From positions 1-64,000 of the forward strand of contig JAAWOG010000005.1 in assembly GCA_022799355.1 (NCBI GenBank): a DNA stretch of 64,000 nt. Reading direction: 5' to 3'. The stretch is from Lachnospiraceae bacterium (GTDB taxonomy: Bacteria; Bacillota; Clostridia; Lachnospirales; Lachnospiraceae). Positions 43,919 through 52,187 of the stretch are shown piece by piece. Numbering within the stretch: the stretch's first letter is position 1; each line of letters starts with the position of its first letter. The position numbers were made by a program, and so were the translations under genes. A model generated the notes under the pieces. That model ran no database searches and was not told the origin of the DNA. It was given only the letters and a program-made list of their open reading frames with translations.

Positions 43919-46781
43919 CAGAATAAAAGATAAAATACTGAATATGGTCCTTTCCCGGGAATTTGTGCTGATCCTTGCCATTTTTGTCTGCGGCGGGGTT
44001 TTGATCCACAGGCTTTTCACCCTGCAGATCGTAAACGGCGCTTCTTATCTGGAAAACTTTCAGCTTACCATTCGTAAGGAGCGTTCCATTCCGGCAGCGC
44101 GGGGCAATATCTATGACAGAAACGGCAGGCTTCTCGCCTACAATGAACTGGCATATTCCGTGACGATTGAGGACGTTTATGAGTCCGGCAGGACAAAAAA
44201 CCGGAATATCAACGAGACCATCTATAAAGTGATCCGCATGATAGAAGAAAGCGGGGATGAGGTGATCAGTGACTTCGATATCTATCTGGATCCTGCCGGA
44301 AACTATCAGTTTAATGTGAGTGACAACACGCTGCTTCGTTTTCTGGCGGATGTGTATGGCAGACCGAATATCAGCGATCTGGAATATAAGGAAAAGACGG
44401 CATCTCCGGAGGATGTTATCGAATATCTGTGCAGTTCTGATAAATATGGTGTGGGTACATACACGGAAACGGAAGATGGGACACTCGAATTTACGCCGTG
44501 TGAAGGGTTTGAAAAAGACGAGATTCTGAAAATTTTGACGATCCGGTTTGCCCTCTCCTCCAACAGCTACCAGAAATATATTGCCACAACCATTGCCACG
44601 GATGTCAATGAAAAGACGGTGGCGGTAGTCAGTGAGAATATCCAGTACCTTGACGGCATCAATATTGCCGAAGATACGATCCGAAAATATGTAAACAGCG
44701 TTTATTTCAGCCATATTATCGGTTATACAGGAAAAATGCCCTCGGAAAAACTGGCGGAATATACGGAAAAAGACAGTTCCTATTCCCTCAACGACCAGGT
44801 CGGTGTCGCCGGCATCGAATCCTCCATGGAGGAAGTGCTGCGGGGGAAAAAGGGATCGGAAGTCATCTACGTGGACAGCTTCGGAAAGGTGATCGAATCC
44901 ACGGACTATGTGGAATCCACTGCCGGAAACGATATTTATCTGACGATGGATACGGAACTTCAGTCTGCCGCCTACAATATTCTGGAACAGAAGATAGCGG
45001 GTATTCTTGTGTCCCGTATCAGAAACATAAAGGAATATGTGCCGAAGGAAAATGCCGGCAGTTCTTCCATATTGATCGCAATTTATGATGTATATAATGC
45101 GATGTTTGAAAACGGCATTATCGACATATCCCATTTTACCGAGAATAACGCCAGGGATACGGAGCGTATTGTAGCCGAAAAGTATAAACAACAGCAGGCG
45201 AATGTGCTGGAGCATCTGAGGGAAGAACTGTTAGTTACAAAGACGCCCTATGACCAGCTCTCCACCGAGTATCAGGTATATATGCTCTATATTGTCTCGC
45301 TGCTTGGCGACAACAATATCCTTCTGGCGGAGGAAATCGATGAGACGGATGAAGTTTATCTGGCATGGAGGCAGGATGAAAATATTCCGTTAGAGCAGTA
45401 CCTCCGGCACTGCATCGCACAGAGATGGCTCGATGTGACAAAGCTGGAACTGGAAAGCGATTATGCGGATTCCGAAGAAGTATATGAGACGCTGATAGAG
45501 TATGTTCTGGAAAAACTAAAGACGGACTCTACCTTTGAGAAACGAATCTATCGTTATATGATCAAAAATGATGTGATCAGCGGCAAGGAGGTCTGTCAGA
45601 TCCTCTGCGAGCAGAAGATCGTAGAGGTGGATTCCGGTGTGGAGAGCAGGCTCTACAGCGGCAATATCACGGCATATCAGTTTATGCTGGACCGGATCAC
45701 GAATCTGGATATCACACCGGCTCAGCTTGCCTTGGAACCCTGTTCCGGCTCCATGGTGGTAACGGATGTCAATACCGGCGATACGCTGGCGCTGGTTTCC
45801 TATCCGGGATACGATACAAACCGGCTTGCCAATTCCATTGATGCGGAGTATTACGCGAAACTGATGAACGATGAGGCGCGCCCGATGTACAGCAGGGCAA
45901 CCCAGGAGAGAACGGCGCCGGGCTCCACTTATAAGATGGTCTCATCCACGGCAGGCCTGATGGAGGGCGTTATCTCGGCAACGACAACCCTTGCCTGTCA
46001 GGGACCTTTTGATAAAATTACGCCGCCGCCCAGGTGCCATATCTATCCGGGCGCCCACGGTACGCTCAGTCTGAGCAGTGCGATACAGAGATCCTGCAAC
46101 AACTACTTCTACGAGGTGGGATACAGGCTTGGCTCGAGCGGCGGTTCTTATAACAGCGAGCGGGGAACGGATATGCTGGCGAAATATGCCGATATGTACG
46201 GGCTGTCCGAAGCTTCCGGGCTGGAACTCGAAGAATCCGATCCCAAGCTGTCAACGGAGGATGCGGTGCGTTCCGCCATCGGTCAGGGCAACAACAACTT
46301 TACGACGGTACAGCTTGCCCGCTATGTGACGACCGTGGCAAACAGCGGCACCTGTTTTAACCTGACTCTGATCGATAAGATCACGGATAAAAACGGGAGT
46401 CTGTTAGAGGACCGGAGCGCCGAAATCCGCAATCGGATCGAGATGGATCAAAGCTATTGGGATGTGATTCACACAGGAATGCGTGGCGTTGTGGAAAATA
46501 TGTCATATTATGGGGATGTGAATGTCAACGTGGCAGGAAAGACAGGAACCGCAGAGCAGTCCGAGAGACATCCGAACCATGCGCTGTTTGTCAGCTACGC
46601 GCCCTATGAGAATCCGGAAATTTCCGTAACGGTCCGGATTGTAAACGGTTATTCCTCCTCCTATGCCGCACAGACGGCAAAGGATTTTTATGTATATTAT
46701 TATAAACTGGACGAAGAGGAAAATATCCTCACGGGACAGGCTGCACAGAGTATAGGAAATACAGCCATCCAGAGCGACTGA
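43881..46781 (+). CDS. mrdA: Penicillin-binding protein 2 (elongasome transpeptidase) with a long insertion
   Basis: 966 residues, much longer than the usual 600-700; the start could also be the ATG at 43887 or a TTG at 43911. One N-terminal membrane helix, then a dimerisation region with ERSIPAARGNIYDRNGRLLAYN. The transpeptidase motifs are STYK at about 682, SCN in RSCNNYFYE, and KTG in AGKTGTAEQ. In E. coli PBP2 the active Ser is at 330, so about 300 extra residues lie before it: an acidic helical region, about 365-620. It cross-links peptidoglycan with RodA in the elongasome. Confidence 0.93.
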   Translation: MWMITGAKQTLFDRIKDKILNMVLSREFVLILAIFVCGGVLIHRLFTLQIVNGASYLENFQLTIRKERSIPAARGNIYDRNGRLLAYNELAYSVTIEDVYESGRTKNRNINETIYKVIRMIEESGDEVISDFDIYLDPAGNYQFNVSDNTLLRFLADVYGRPNISDLEYKEKTASPEDVIEYLCSSDKYGVGTYTETEDGTLEFTPCEGFEKDEILKILTIRFALSSNSYQKYIATTIATDVNEKTVAVVSENIQYLDGINIAEDTIRKYVNSVYFSHIIGYTGKMPSEKLAEYTEKDSSYSLNDQVGVAGIESSMEEVLRGKKGSEVIYVDSFGKVIESTDYVESTAGNDIYLTMDTELQSAAYNILEQKIAGILVSRIRNIKEYVPKENAGSSSILIAIYDVYNAMFENGIIDISHFTENNARDTERIVAEKYKQQQANVLEHLREELLVTKTPYDQLSTEYQVYMLYIVSLLGDNNILLAEEIDETDEVYLAWRQDENIPLEQYLRHCIAQRWLDVTKLELESDYADSEEVYETLIEYVLEKLKTDSTFEKRIYRYMIKNDVISGKEVCQILCEQKIVEVDSGVESRLYSGNITAYQFMLDRITNLDITPAQLALEPCSGSMVVTDVNTGDTLALVSYPGYDTNRLANSIDAEYYAKLMNDEARPMYSRATQERTAPGSTYKMVSSTAGLMEGVISATTTLACQGPFDKITPPPRCHIYPGAHGTLSLSSAIQRSCNNYFYEVGYRLGSSGGSYNSERGTDMLAKYADMYGLSEASGLELEESDPKLSTEDAVRSAIGQGNNNFTTVQLARYVTTVANSGTCFNLTLIDKITDKNGSLLEDRSAEIRNRIEMDQSYWDVIHTGMRGVVENMSYYGDVNVNVAGKTGTAEQSERHPNHALFVSYAPYENPEISVTVRIVNGYSSSYAAQTAKDFYVYYYKLDEEENILTGQAAQSIGNTAIQSD

Positions 46782-46816
46782 TACGTTCCGCCCGGGATGA
46801 CTGAAGGGAGATACGG

Positions 46817-47506
46817 ATGAAGGAGCGTTCTTTTACACTCAAAAGCTACCGGAAAGGGCTGGCGCTTCATATTGATCAAGAGGCGGAAATGAATACCCTG
46901 CTGGAAGAATTAAGAGAGAAATTTCAAAGTTCCAGACAATTTTTCGGAAATATGCAGGTGGGGCTGTCTCTTTCCGGTAAAGAACTGACACCGGAAGAGG
47001 AAAAAGCCATATTGGATGTAATCGGCGAAAGTTCCGATCTGCAGATTGTCTGTCTGATCGGAAAAGACGACAACGTCCAGTATCTGCTGGACAAAGCCCT
47101 TGATCAGGATGGGGCGGCCAAGGCAGATGCCGGACTGGAAGGACAGTTTTACCGGGGTACCCTGAAAAAGGGACAGAGCCTGGAGACGGAACATTCCGTT
47201 ATTATTCTGGGGGATGTCAGTGCCGGCGCCAAAGTTTTTTCCCGCAGGGACATCATTATTTTAGGGGCTCTTTTAGGGGAGGCGCAGGCCGGTGTCGGTA
47301 CGGAAGGGGAAAACGGGCATTTTGTATGCGCGTTGGAGTTCTCGCCGGAAAAGCTGAAAATCGGCAGCTATAAATACAGAAAGAAACCGGAAAAACGATT
47401 GTGGCCGGATTCTTATAAAAAATCACCAAAGATGGCTATACTGCAGGAGGGCGAAATCATCGTCAAACCTGTTACAAAAGAATTGCTGGGCAGGATTACT
47501 CCCTGA
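46817..47506 (+). CDS. minC: Septum-site determining protein MinC
   Basis: 229 residues. N-terminal domain to about residue 105, then the right-handed beta-helix C-terminal domain GQSLETEHSVIILGDVSAGAKVFSRRDIIILGALLGEAQAG. MinC prevents FtsZ assembly away from midcell. GAAGGGAG upstream of the ATG; it begins 35 bases after the PBP2 gene. A 161-base gap with two small hairpins separates it from minD. Confidence 0.93.
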   Translation: MKERSFTLKSYRKGLALHIDQEAEMNTLLEELREKFQSSRQFFGNMQVGLSLSGKELTPEEEKAILDVIGESSDLQIVCLIGKDDNVQYLLDKALDQDGAAKADAGLEGQFYRGTLKKGQSLETEHSVIILGDVSAGAKVFSRRDIIILGALLGEAQAGVGTEGENGHFVCALEFSPEKLKIGSYKYRKKPEKRLWPDSYKKSPKMAILQEGEIIVKPVTKELLGRITP

Positions 47507-47602
47507 TACCAACGACTGGATTGGTCAATTTATTGACTGAACGAGTCGAAAATGATGGGGGATAAACAGCCCGGAGGACGACAAAATCACGAAAAAAAAT
47601 CC

Positions 47603-47644
47603 GCCTGGAAAAGGCAGGAGAGATCCACCGCAGGAATCGGTGGA
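47603..47644 (+). other. Two hairpins in the minC-minD gap
   Basis: GCCT/AGGC (about 603-615 of 47 kb) and a perfect 7-bp stem TCCACCG / CGGTGGA (47624-47630 and 47638-47644). The T-run of a terminator is missing. The gap is otherwise featureless. Confidence 0.35.
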
Positions 47645-47667
47645 AAGCAGAAAGTGAGGTAGCGTAT

Positions 47668-48459
47668 ATGAGTGAAGTAATTGTCGTCACATCAGGAAAA
47701 GGCGGTGTTGGAAAGACCACAACATGCGCAAACGTAGGTACAGGTCTTGCAAAGCTGGGAAAGAAGGTACTGCTGATTGATACGGATATCGGGCTTCGGA
47801 ACCTTGATGTGGTGATGGGGCTGGAAAACCGGATCGTCTATAATCTGGTGGATGTGGCGGAGGGAAAGTGCCGCGCAAAGCAGGCTATGATCAAGGACAA
47901 GCGCCATCCGGGCCTATGCCTTTTACCTTCCGCCCAGACAAGGGATAAATCGGCGGTAAAGCCGGAGCAGATGGTAAAACTGATCGATCAGCTGAAAAAC
48001 CAGTTTGATTATATCATACTGGATTGTCCGGCGGGTATCGAACAGGGCTTTAAAAATGCCATTGCCGGCGCAAACAGGGCGCTGGTTGTCACAACGCCGG
48101 AAGTTTCGGCGATCAGGGATGCGGATCGGATCATCGGCCTCCTCGAAGCGAATTGTTTCGAGAAGATAGACCTTGTGATCAACAGGCTCCGTTACGACCT
48201 GGTAAAGCGCGGAGATATGATGTCCTCCGCGGATGTAGTTGATATATTGTCCATTCCACTGATCGGCATTGTGCCGGATGATGAAAGCGTGGTGATTTCC
48301 ACCAACCAGGGGGAACCTGTTGTGGGAAATTCCACTATGGCGGGGGAAGCTTATCGGAATATCTGCCACCGTGTCCTCGGAGAGGAAGTTCCTTTTATCG
48401 AATTTGAAAAAGGCTTTTCTTTCTGGACGAAGGTGACCGGCATATTCAGGAAGAATTAG
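47668..48459 (+). CDS. minD: Septum-site determining ATPase MinD
   Basis: 263 residues. The deviant Walker A is SGKGGVGKTTTCAN at residues 8-21. DTDIGLRNLDVVMGLENR and ILDCPAGIEQGF are the other nucleotide motifs. The C-terminal amphipathic helix that binds membrane reads FEKGFSFWTKVTGIF. MinD recruits MinC to the membrane and is released by MinE. AGTGAGGTAG precedes the ATG. Confidence 0.97.
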   Translation: MSEVIVVTSGKGGVGKTTTCANVGTGLAKLGKKVLLIDTDIGLRNLDVVMGLENRIVYNLVDVAEGKCRAKQAMIKDKRHPGLCLLPSAQTRDKSAVKPEQMVKLIDQLKNQFDYIILDCPAGIEQGFKNAIAGANRALVVTTPEVSAIRDADRIIGLLEANCFEKIDLVINRLRYDLVKRGDMMSSADVVDILSIPLIGIVPDDESVVISTNQGEPVVGNSTMAGEAYRNICHRVLGEEVPFIEFEKGFSFWTKVTGIFRKN

Positions 48460-48476
48460 GAAGGGGGGGATGACAT

Positions 48477-48761
48477 ATGAAGCTGCATCGATTTTTTCAG
48501 AAAAAAAGTTCCGGCAGCATTGCAAGAGACAGACTGAAAATTTTGCTGATCTCCGACAGGGTAAACTGTTCACCGGAGATGATGAATATGATAAAAAACG
48601 ATATTGCAGGCGTGATATCGCGTTACATGATGATAGACGAGGAAAGCATGGAGGTTCAGATCACCAAGAAAAACAGTATGGGCGGATCAAGAAAGTCACC
48701 GTTTCTGTATGTCAATATTCCGATTCTGGATCTTTCATCGACTCCCTCCGGAAAAATGTAG
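48477..48761 (+). CDS. minE: Cell division topological specificity factor MinE
   Basis: 94 residues, standard size. The MinD-binding helix (SSGSIARDRLKILLISDR) at 12-29 is preceded by the membrane-touching MKLHRFF. The C-terminal beta part VQITKKNSMGGSRKSPFLYVNIPI follows. Together with MinD it produces the oscillation. GGAAGGGGGG is before the ATG; the 3' end of the ORF track's rodA frame overlaps it, but the true rodA start lies after it. Confidence 0.95.
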   Translation: MKLHRFFQKKSSGSIARDRLKILLISDRVNCSPEMMNMIKNDIAGVISRYMMIDEESMEVQITKKNSMGGSRKSPFLYVNIPILDLSSTPSGKM

Positions 48762-48792
48762 AAAACATAACAGTGTCTGTGACGGCAGGCGG

Positions 48793-49956
48793 ATGGGAAG
48801 ATATATGTATAAACAGTATGGATTTCGCAGATTCTTAAAAGATTATGATTTTAAACTGATATGTCTGGTTGTCTCCCTGACAGTGCTTGGCATTCTCGCG
48901 ATCGGGAGTGCCAGGCAGTCTGTCCAGAACAGGCAGATTATGGGGATGGCGCTGGGGATCTTTGTGATGCTGGCATCTTCCCTTGTGGACTATCATTTTA
49001 TTCTGAAGTTTTACCACCTTATATATATCGGAAATCTCATTCTGCTGGCGCTGGTTATCGTCATGGGAGATGACGCCGGCGGCGCCCAGAGATGGCTGGA
49101 AATCGGAGGAATTCGGTTTCAACCTTCGGAACTGGCTAAAATATTGTTGATTTTATTCTTTGCACAGTATATTATGTTAAATAGGGATAGATTAAACAGC
49201 TTCGGAATTATTCTGCTGTCCCTGGTGCTGATCGGTATGCCGATGGTGATGGTACTGAAGGAGGACCTGTCTACGACGATCATGATTGGTGTTATATTCT
49301 GCGTCATGATGTATATCGGAGGCATAAGCCACAAGCTTGTTCTCGGTTTGCTTGCCGTCACGGTTCCGGTATCGGTTATTTTCCTGACGCTGGTTATCCA
49401 GCCGGATCAGAAGATCCTGCAGGACTACCAGCAAAAGCGTATTCTCGCCTGGCTTTATCCGGACGAATATAAGGATACGCAGGCCTACCAGCAGAATAAT
49501 TCCATGATGGCGATCGGTTCCGGGCAGCTGCTCGGAAAGGGCTATAATAATAATGAGATCAGTTCCGTAAAAAACGGAAACTTTATCTCGGAGGCCCAGA
49601 CGGATTTTATTTTCGCCGTTGTCGGAGAAGAATGGGGATTTCTCGGAAGTTGTCTGATCGTTATCCTTGAGTTCCTGATTGCACTGGAATGTGCCCTTAT
49701 CGGATGGAAAGCCAGGGATATGGCGGGACATGTGATAGCCGGCGGGGTAGCCGGCCTGGTATGTTTTCAAAGTTTTATCAATATGGGGGTTGCAACCGGG
49801 CTGGTTCCGAATACAGGACTTCCACTGCCCTTTGTCAGCTATGGACTTACTTCCCTTGTCAGTCTTTATCTGGGGATAGGATTGGCGCTTAACGTGAGGT
49901 GGGTGAGCCGCAGGGCAAGGAACGACGGCAGCGGCAACAGTTTATCTTTTGACTGA
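48793..49956 (+). CDS. rodA: Lipid II polymerase RodA (SEDS)
   Basis: 387 residues from the ATG at 48793 (48805 possible); the ORF track start inside minE is too early. Ten or so membrane helices. SEDS motifs are GIRFQPSELAKILLILFFAQ and the C-terminal INMGVATGLVPNTGLPLPFVSYGLTS. RodA polymerises glycan strands, pairing with PBP2 encoded upstream. Only about 30 bases from minE. Confidence 0.95.
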   Translation: MGRYMYKQYGFRRFLKDYDFKLICLVVSLTVLGILAIGSARQSVQNRQIMGMALGIFVMLASSLVDYHFILKFYHLIYIGNLILLALVIVMGDDAGGAQRWLEIGGIRFQPSELAKILLILFFAQYIMLNRDRLNSFGIILLSLVLIGMPMVMVLKEDLSTTIMIGVIFCVMMYIGGISHKLVLGLLAVTVPVSVIFLTLVIQPDQKILQDYQQKRILAWLYPDEYKDTQAYQQNNSMMAIGSGQLLGKGYNNNEISSVKNGNFISEAQTDFIFAVVGEEWGFLGSCLIVILEFLIALECALIGWKARDMAGHVIAGGVAGLVCFQSFINMGVATGLVPNTGLPLPFVSYGLTSLVSLYLGIGLALNVRWVSRRARNDGSGNSLSFD

Positions 49957-50015
49957 ACCGTTGTGTTACCAATTGACAGAACATTATTGCATTAAAGAAG
50001 AGGTGAGAAGGAATC

Positions 50016-50411
50016 ATGAATATTGCATTGATTGCGCACGATGCAAAAAAGAAGCTGATGCAGAATTTCTGCATTGCTTACAGGGGTATTTTAAGCAAAA
50101 ACGATCTGTTTGCCACGGGGACCACGGGCAGACTGATCGAAGAGGTTACAAATTTGAACGTGCATAAGTATCTGGCGGGGCATCTGGGCGGAGAACAGCA
50201 GATGGGCGCGGATATCGAGCACAATCAGATCGATCTGGTCATTTTCTTACGGGATCCGCTGACATCGAAATCCCATGAGCCGGATGTAAACAATGTTGTC
50301 AAGCTGTGCGACACGCATAATATCCCGCTTGCCACAAATTTAGCATCGGCAGAACTTTTGGTGAAGGCACTTGACAGAGGAGATTTAGAGTGGCGTGAGA
50401 TGTATAAATAA
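50016..50411 (+). CDS. mgsA: Methylglyoxal synthase
   Basis: 131 residues. It converts dihydroxyacetone phosphate to methylglyoxal and phosphate, a bypass of lower glycolysis. IALIAHDAKKK, FATGTTGRLIEE, KYLAGHLGGEQQMGADIEHNQIDLVIFLRDPL are the family signatures, with catalytic Asp in the last. GAGGTGAGAAGG upstream. It is adjacent to rodA as in many Clostridia. Confidence 0.95.
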   Translation: MNIALIAHDAKKKLMQNFCIAYRGILSKNDLFATGTTGRLIEEVTNLNVHKYLAGHLGGEQQMGADIEHNQIDLVIFLRDPLTSKSHEPDVNNVVKLCDTHNIPLATNLASAELLVKALDRGDLEWREMYK

Positions 50412-51447
50412 AAAGACAGACAGCTTTGTCCGACATAAATTATTCCGGACAGGGCTGTGGTTTGTTGCAAACTCGAACATCCGAAAAATTCTGACGGGCG
50501 GCTGCGGTTGTCTGTGCGCTCTTGTTCTTGCCGGCTGTGGGAGCGACGGTTACGGAATGCCTTACGACGCATATTCCGTAAACAGCAGCTTTACCGTCCT
50601 GAGTGCGGATCAGGCAGGTCGGGCGGGAACTTTTGCGGCAGATCTGTGTATTGCCAACGAAAACTCCAATGAAAATGCGGCGGATATGTCACAGGCGGAG
50701 GCCGCAGGACTGTTTTCTCTGGGGGATAAAGAGACCTTGTACGCGAAAAATGTGCATGAGCGGCTTTATCCCGCATCGCTGACGAAAGTTATGACGGCTC
50801 TCGTGGCGCTGAAAAACGGAAACAGGGAAGATGTCCTGACGGCTTCCGCCAACGTCAGGATCACAGAATCAGGTGCAACGCTCTCCGGACTTAAGGAGGG
50901 CGATAAAATGACGCTGGATCAGGCGCTTCGGATACTGCTGATCCAGTCTGCAAACGATGTGGCGGTTATGATCGCGGAGCAGTACGGCGGAACCACGGAG
51001 CATTTCTGTGAGATGATGAACGAAGAAGCAAAGGCCATCGGCGCCACAAACTCCAACTTCACCAACCCTCACGGACTGACGGATGAGAATCATTATGTCA
51101 CTGCCTATGACATGTATCTGATCTTCAATGAGGCCTGTAAATATGAGCTCTTCAAGGAGATCATCGGCATGTCCGCCTATACGACGATTTATTATGACGC
51201 CGGCGGGGGAGAGGTGTCTTTTGATAAACCCTCCACAAACTGGTACTTCAACGGAGAGGCAACGGCGCCGGCAGGAATCACCGTACTTGGCGGAAAAACC
51301 GGTACCACAAGTGCCGCAAGAAACTGTCTGGTACTGTTGTCGAGTGATACGTCCGGGAAATCCTATATTTCCGTAATCATGAAATCGGAGGAGCGGGGGA
51401 TTATGTATACGGAAATGACGGATCTGCTCGGCGTGATTCAAAAATAA
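50395..51447 (+). CDS. Lipoprotein-type D-alanyl-D-alanine carboxypeptidase
   Basis: 350 residues with a GTG start that overlaps mgsA by 17 bases; a later start is possible. The lipobox is LAGC at about residue 45-48. The active-site motifs are SLTK at 128-131 (PASLTKVMTAL), SAN (QSANDVAVM) and KTG (LGGKTGTTS). It trims the terminal D-Ala from peptidoglycan stem peptides. Shorter than DacF, with no C-terminal domain; the first 20 residues before the signal peptide look odd, also hinting at a downstream start. Confidence 0.88.
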   Translation: MRCINKKTDSFVRHKLFRTGLWFVANSNIRKILTGGCGCLCALVLAGCGSDGYGMPYDAYSVNSSFTVLSADQAGRAGTFAADLCIANENSNENAADMSQAEAAGLFSLGDKETLYAKNVHERLYPASLTKVMTALVALKNGNREDVLTASANVRITESGATLSGLKEGDKMTLDQALRILLIQSANDVAVMIAEQYGGTTEHFCEMMNEEAKAIGATNSNFTNPHGLTDENHYVTAYDMYLIFNEACKYELFKEIIGMSAYTTIYYDAGGGEVSFDKPSTNWYFNGEATAPAGITVLGGKTGTTSAARNCLVLLSSDTSGKSYISVIMKSEERGIMYTEMTDLLGVIQK

Positions 51448-51459
51448 ATACAATACTTA

Positions 51460-51488
51460 TTGTCTTTTCCTGTAAAATAACTTATAAT
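51460..51488 (+). promoter_or_regulatory. Predicted promoter of the P-loop protein gene
   Basis: TTGTCT (51460-51465), 17-base spacer, TATAAT (51483-51488). About 95 bases of leader follow to the ATG at 51583 with AGGAGG. The leader contains two copies of TATGCGG. Confidence 0.65.
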
Positions 51489-51582
51489 GGAAACAGAATT
51501 TAGGACAGCCTATTGTATGCGGCAAAGGAACCTGCCGTATGCGGTAGCCTCTAAAACTAACTTACTTCAGGAGGTTTTTTTA

Positions 51583-52002
51583 ATGGTTCAGTTAATCGTA
51601 GGAAGAAAAGGAAAAGGGAAAACAAAACAGTTGCTGGATAAAGTAAACGCTGAGATTAAAACGGTGTCCGGCAATATTGCTTATCTTGATAAGAGTACAA
51701 AACATATGTTTGAACTTAATAATAAAGTGAGGCTGATCGATGTATCGGAGTATATGATTACCGATGCGGATGAATTTATCGGATTTATCTGCGGTATCAT
51801 TTCCCAGGACCATGATCTGGAACAGATGTACTTTGACAGCTTTTTAAAGATCGCATGTCTGGAAGGGATGGATATCGAGCCGGCTGTTAAGAAACTGCAG
51901 GCGATCAGCGAAAAGTTTGGCGTACAGCTTATTTTAAGCGTTTCTCTGGATGAGCATGAATTACCTGAATCTTTGAAATCCAACGTACTGGTGGCATTAT
52001 AA
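51583..52002 (+). CDS. Small P-loop protein of unknown function
   Basis: 139 residues from the ATG at 51583 (CAGGAGG upstream); the ORF track start at 51487 lies in the leader. A Walker A-like loop is at the start: VGRKGKGKTKQLLDKV. ASPs in CLEGMDIEPAVKKL and the strand GVQLILSVSLDEHELP follow. No known family recognised. It might be a small ATP-binding protein; no Walker B is clear. It has its own promoter and is followed by a terminator, so it is a single-gene unit. Confidence 0.65.
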   Translation: MVQLIVGRKGKGKTKQLLDKVNAEIKTVSGNIAYLDKSTKHMFELNNKVRLIDVSEYMITDADEFIGFICGIISQDHDLEQMYFDSFLKIACLEGMDIEPAVKKLQAISEKFGVQLILSVSLDEHELPESLKSNVLVAL

Positions 52003-52013
52003 TATAGCGAACT

Positions 52014-52050
52014 CCGTTCGCCTTGCGAGATTCACTTCGTGAACTCGGTA
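52014..52050. repeat. Two short adjacent palindromes
   Basis: GCGAAC-TCC-GTTCGC and GAGATTCAC-TT-CGTGAACTC lie back to back right after the P-loop gene. They look like an intergenic element rather than a terminator. Confidence 0.4.
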
Positions 52051-52092
52051 TAGTAGTAAATTTTTACAAATAAGAGAAAAAGGTTACATAAG

Positions 52093-52120
52093 AGCCTCGG
52101 AAAATATCCGGGGCTTTTCT
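52093..52120 (+). terminator. Rho-independent terminator after the P-loop gene
   Basis: GAGCCTCGGA / TCCGGGGCT stem (one mismatch) enclosing AAATA, then TTTTCT. Confidence 0.75.
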
Positions 52121-52187
52121 ACAGTATCACTTTTTTGTATGGGCGTTCGGTCAGAATCATTTATTCATGCAGCGGAGGACATCATTT

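Noticed and set aside
43851-45215. 454-codon minus-strand ORF opposite the PBP2 gene
   Set aside because: Shadow of the strongly supported PBP2 frame; no domain and biased composition.
49889-50167. Short ORFs across the rodA-mgsA junction on either strand
   Set aside because: Shadows of rodA and mgsA frames with no ribosome binding sites.
52014-52028. GCGAAC-TCC-GTTCGC resembling a LexA (CGAAC-N4-GTTCG) operator
   Set aside because: The spacer is three bases rather than four, and it lies downstream of a gene near a terminator with no SOS gene next to it.
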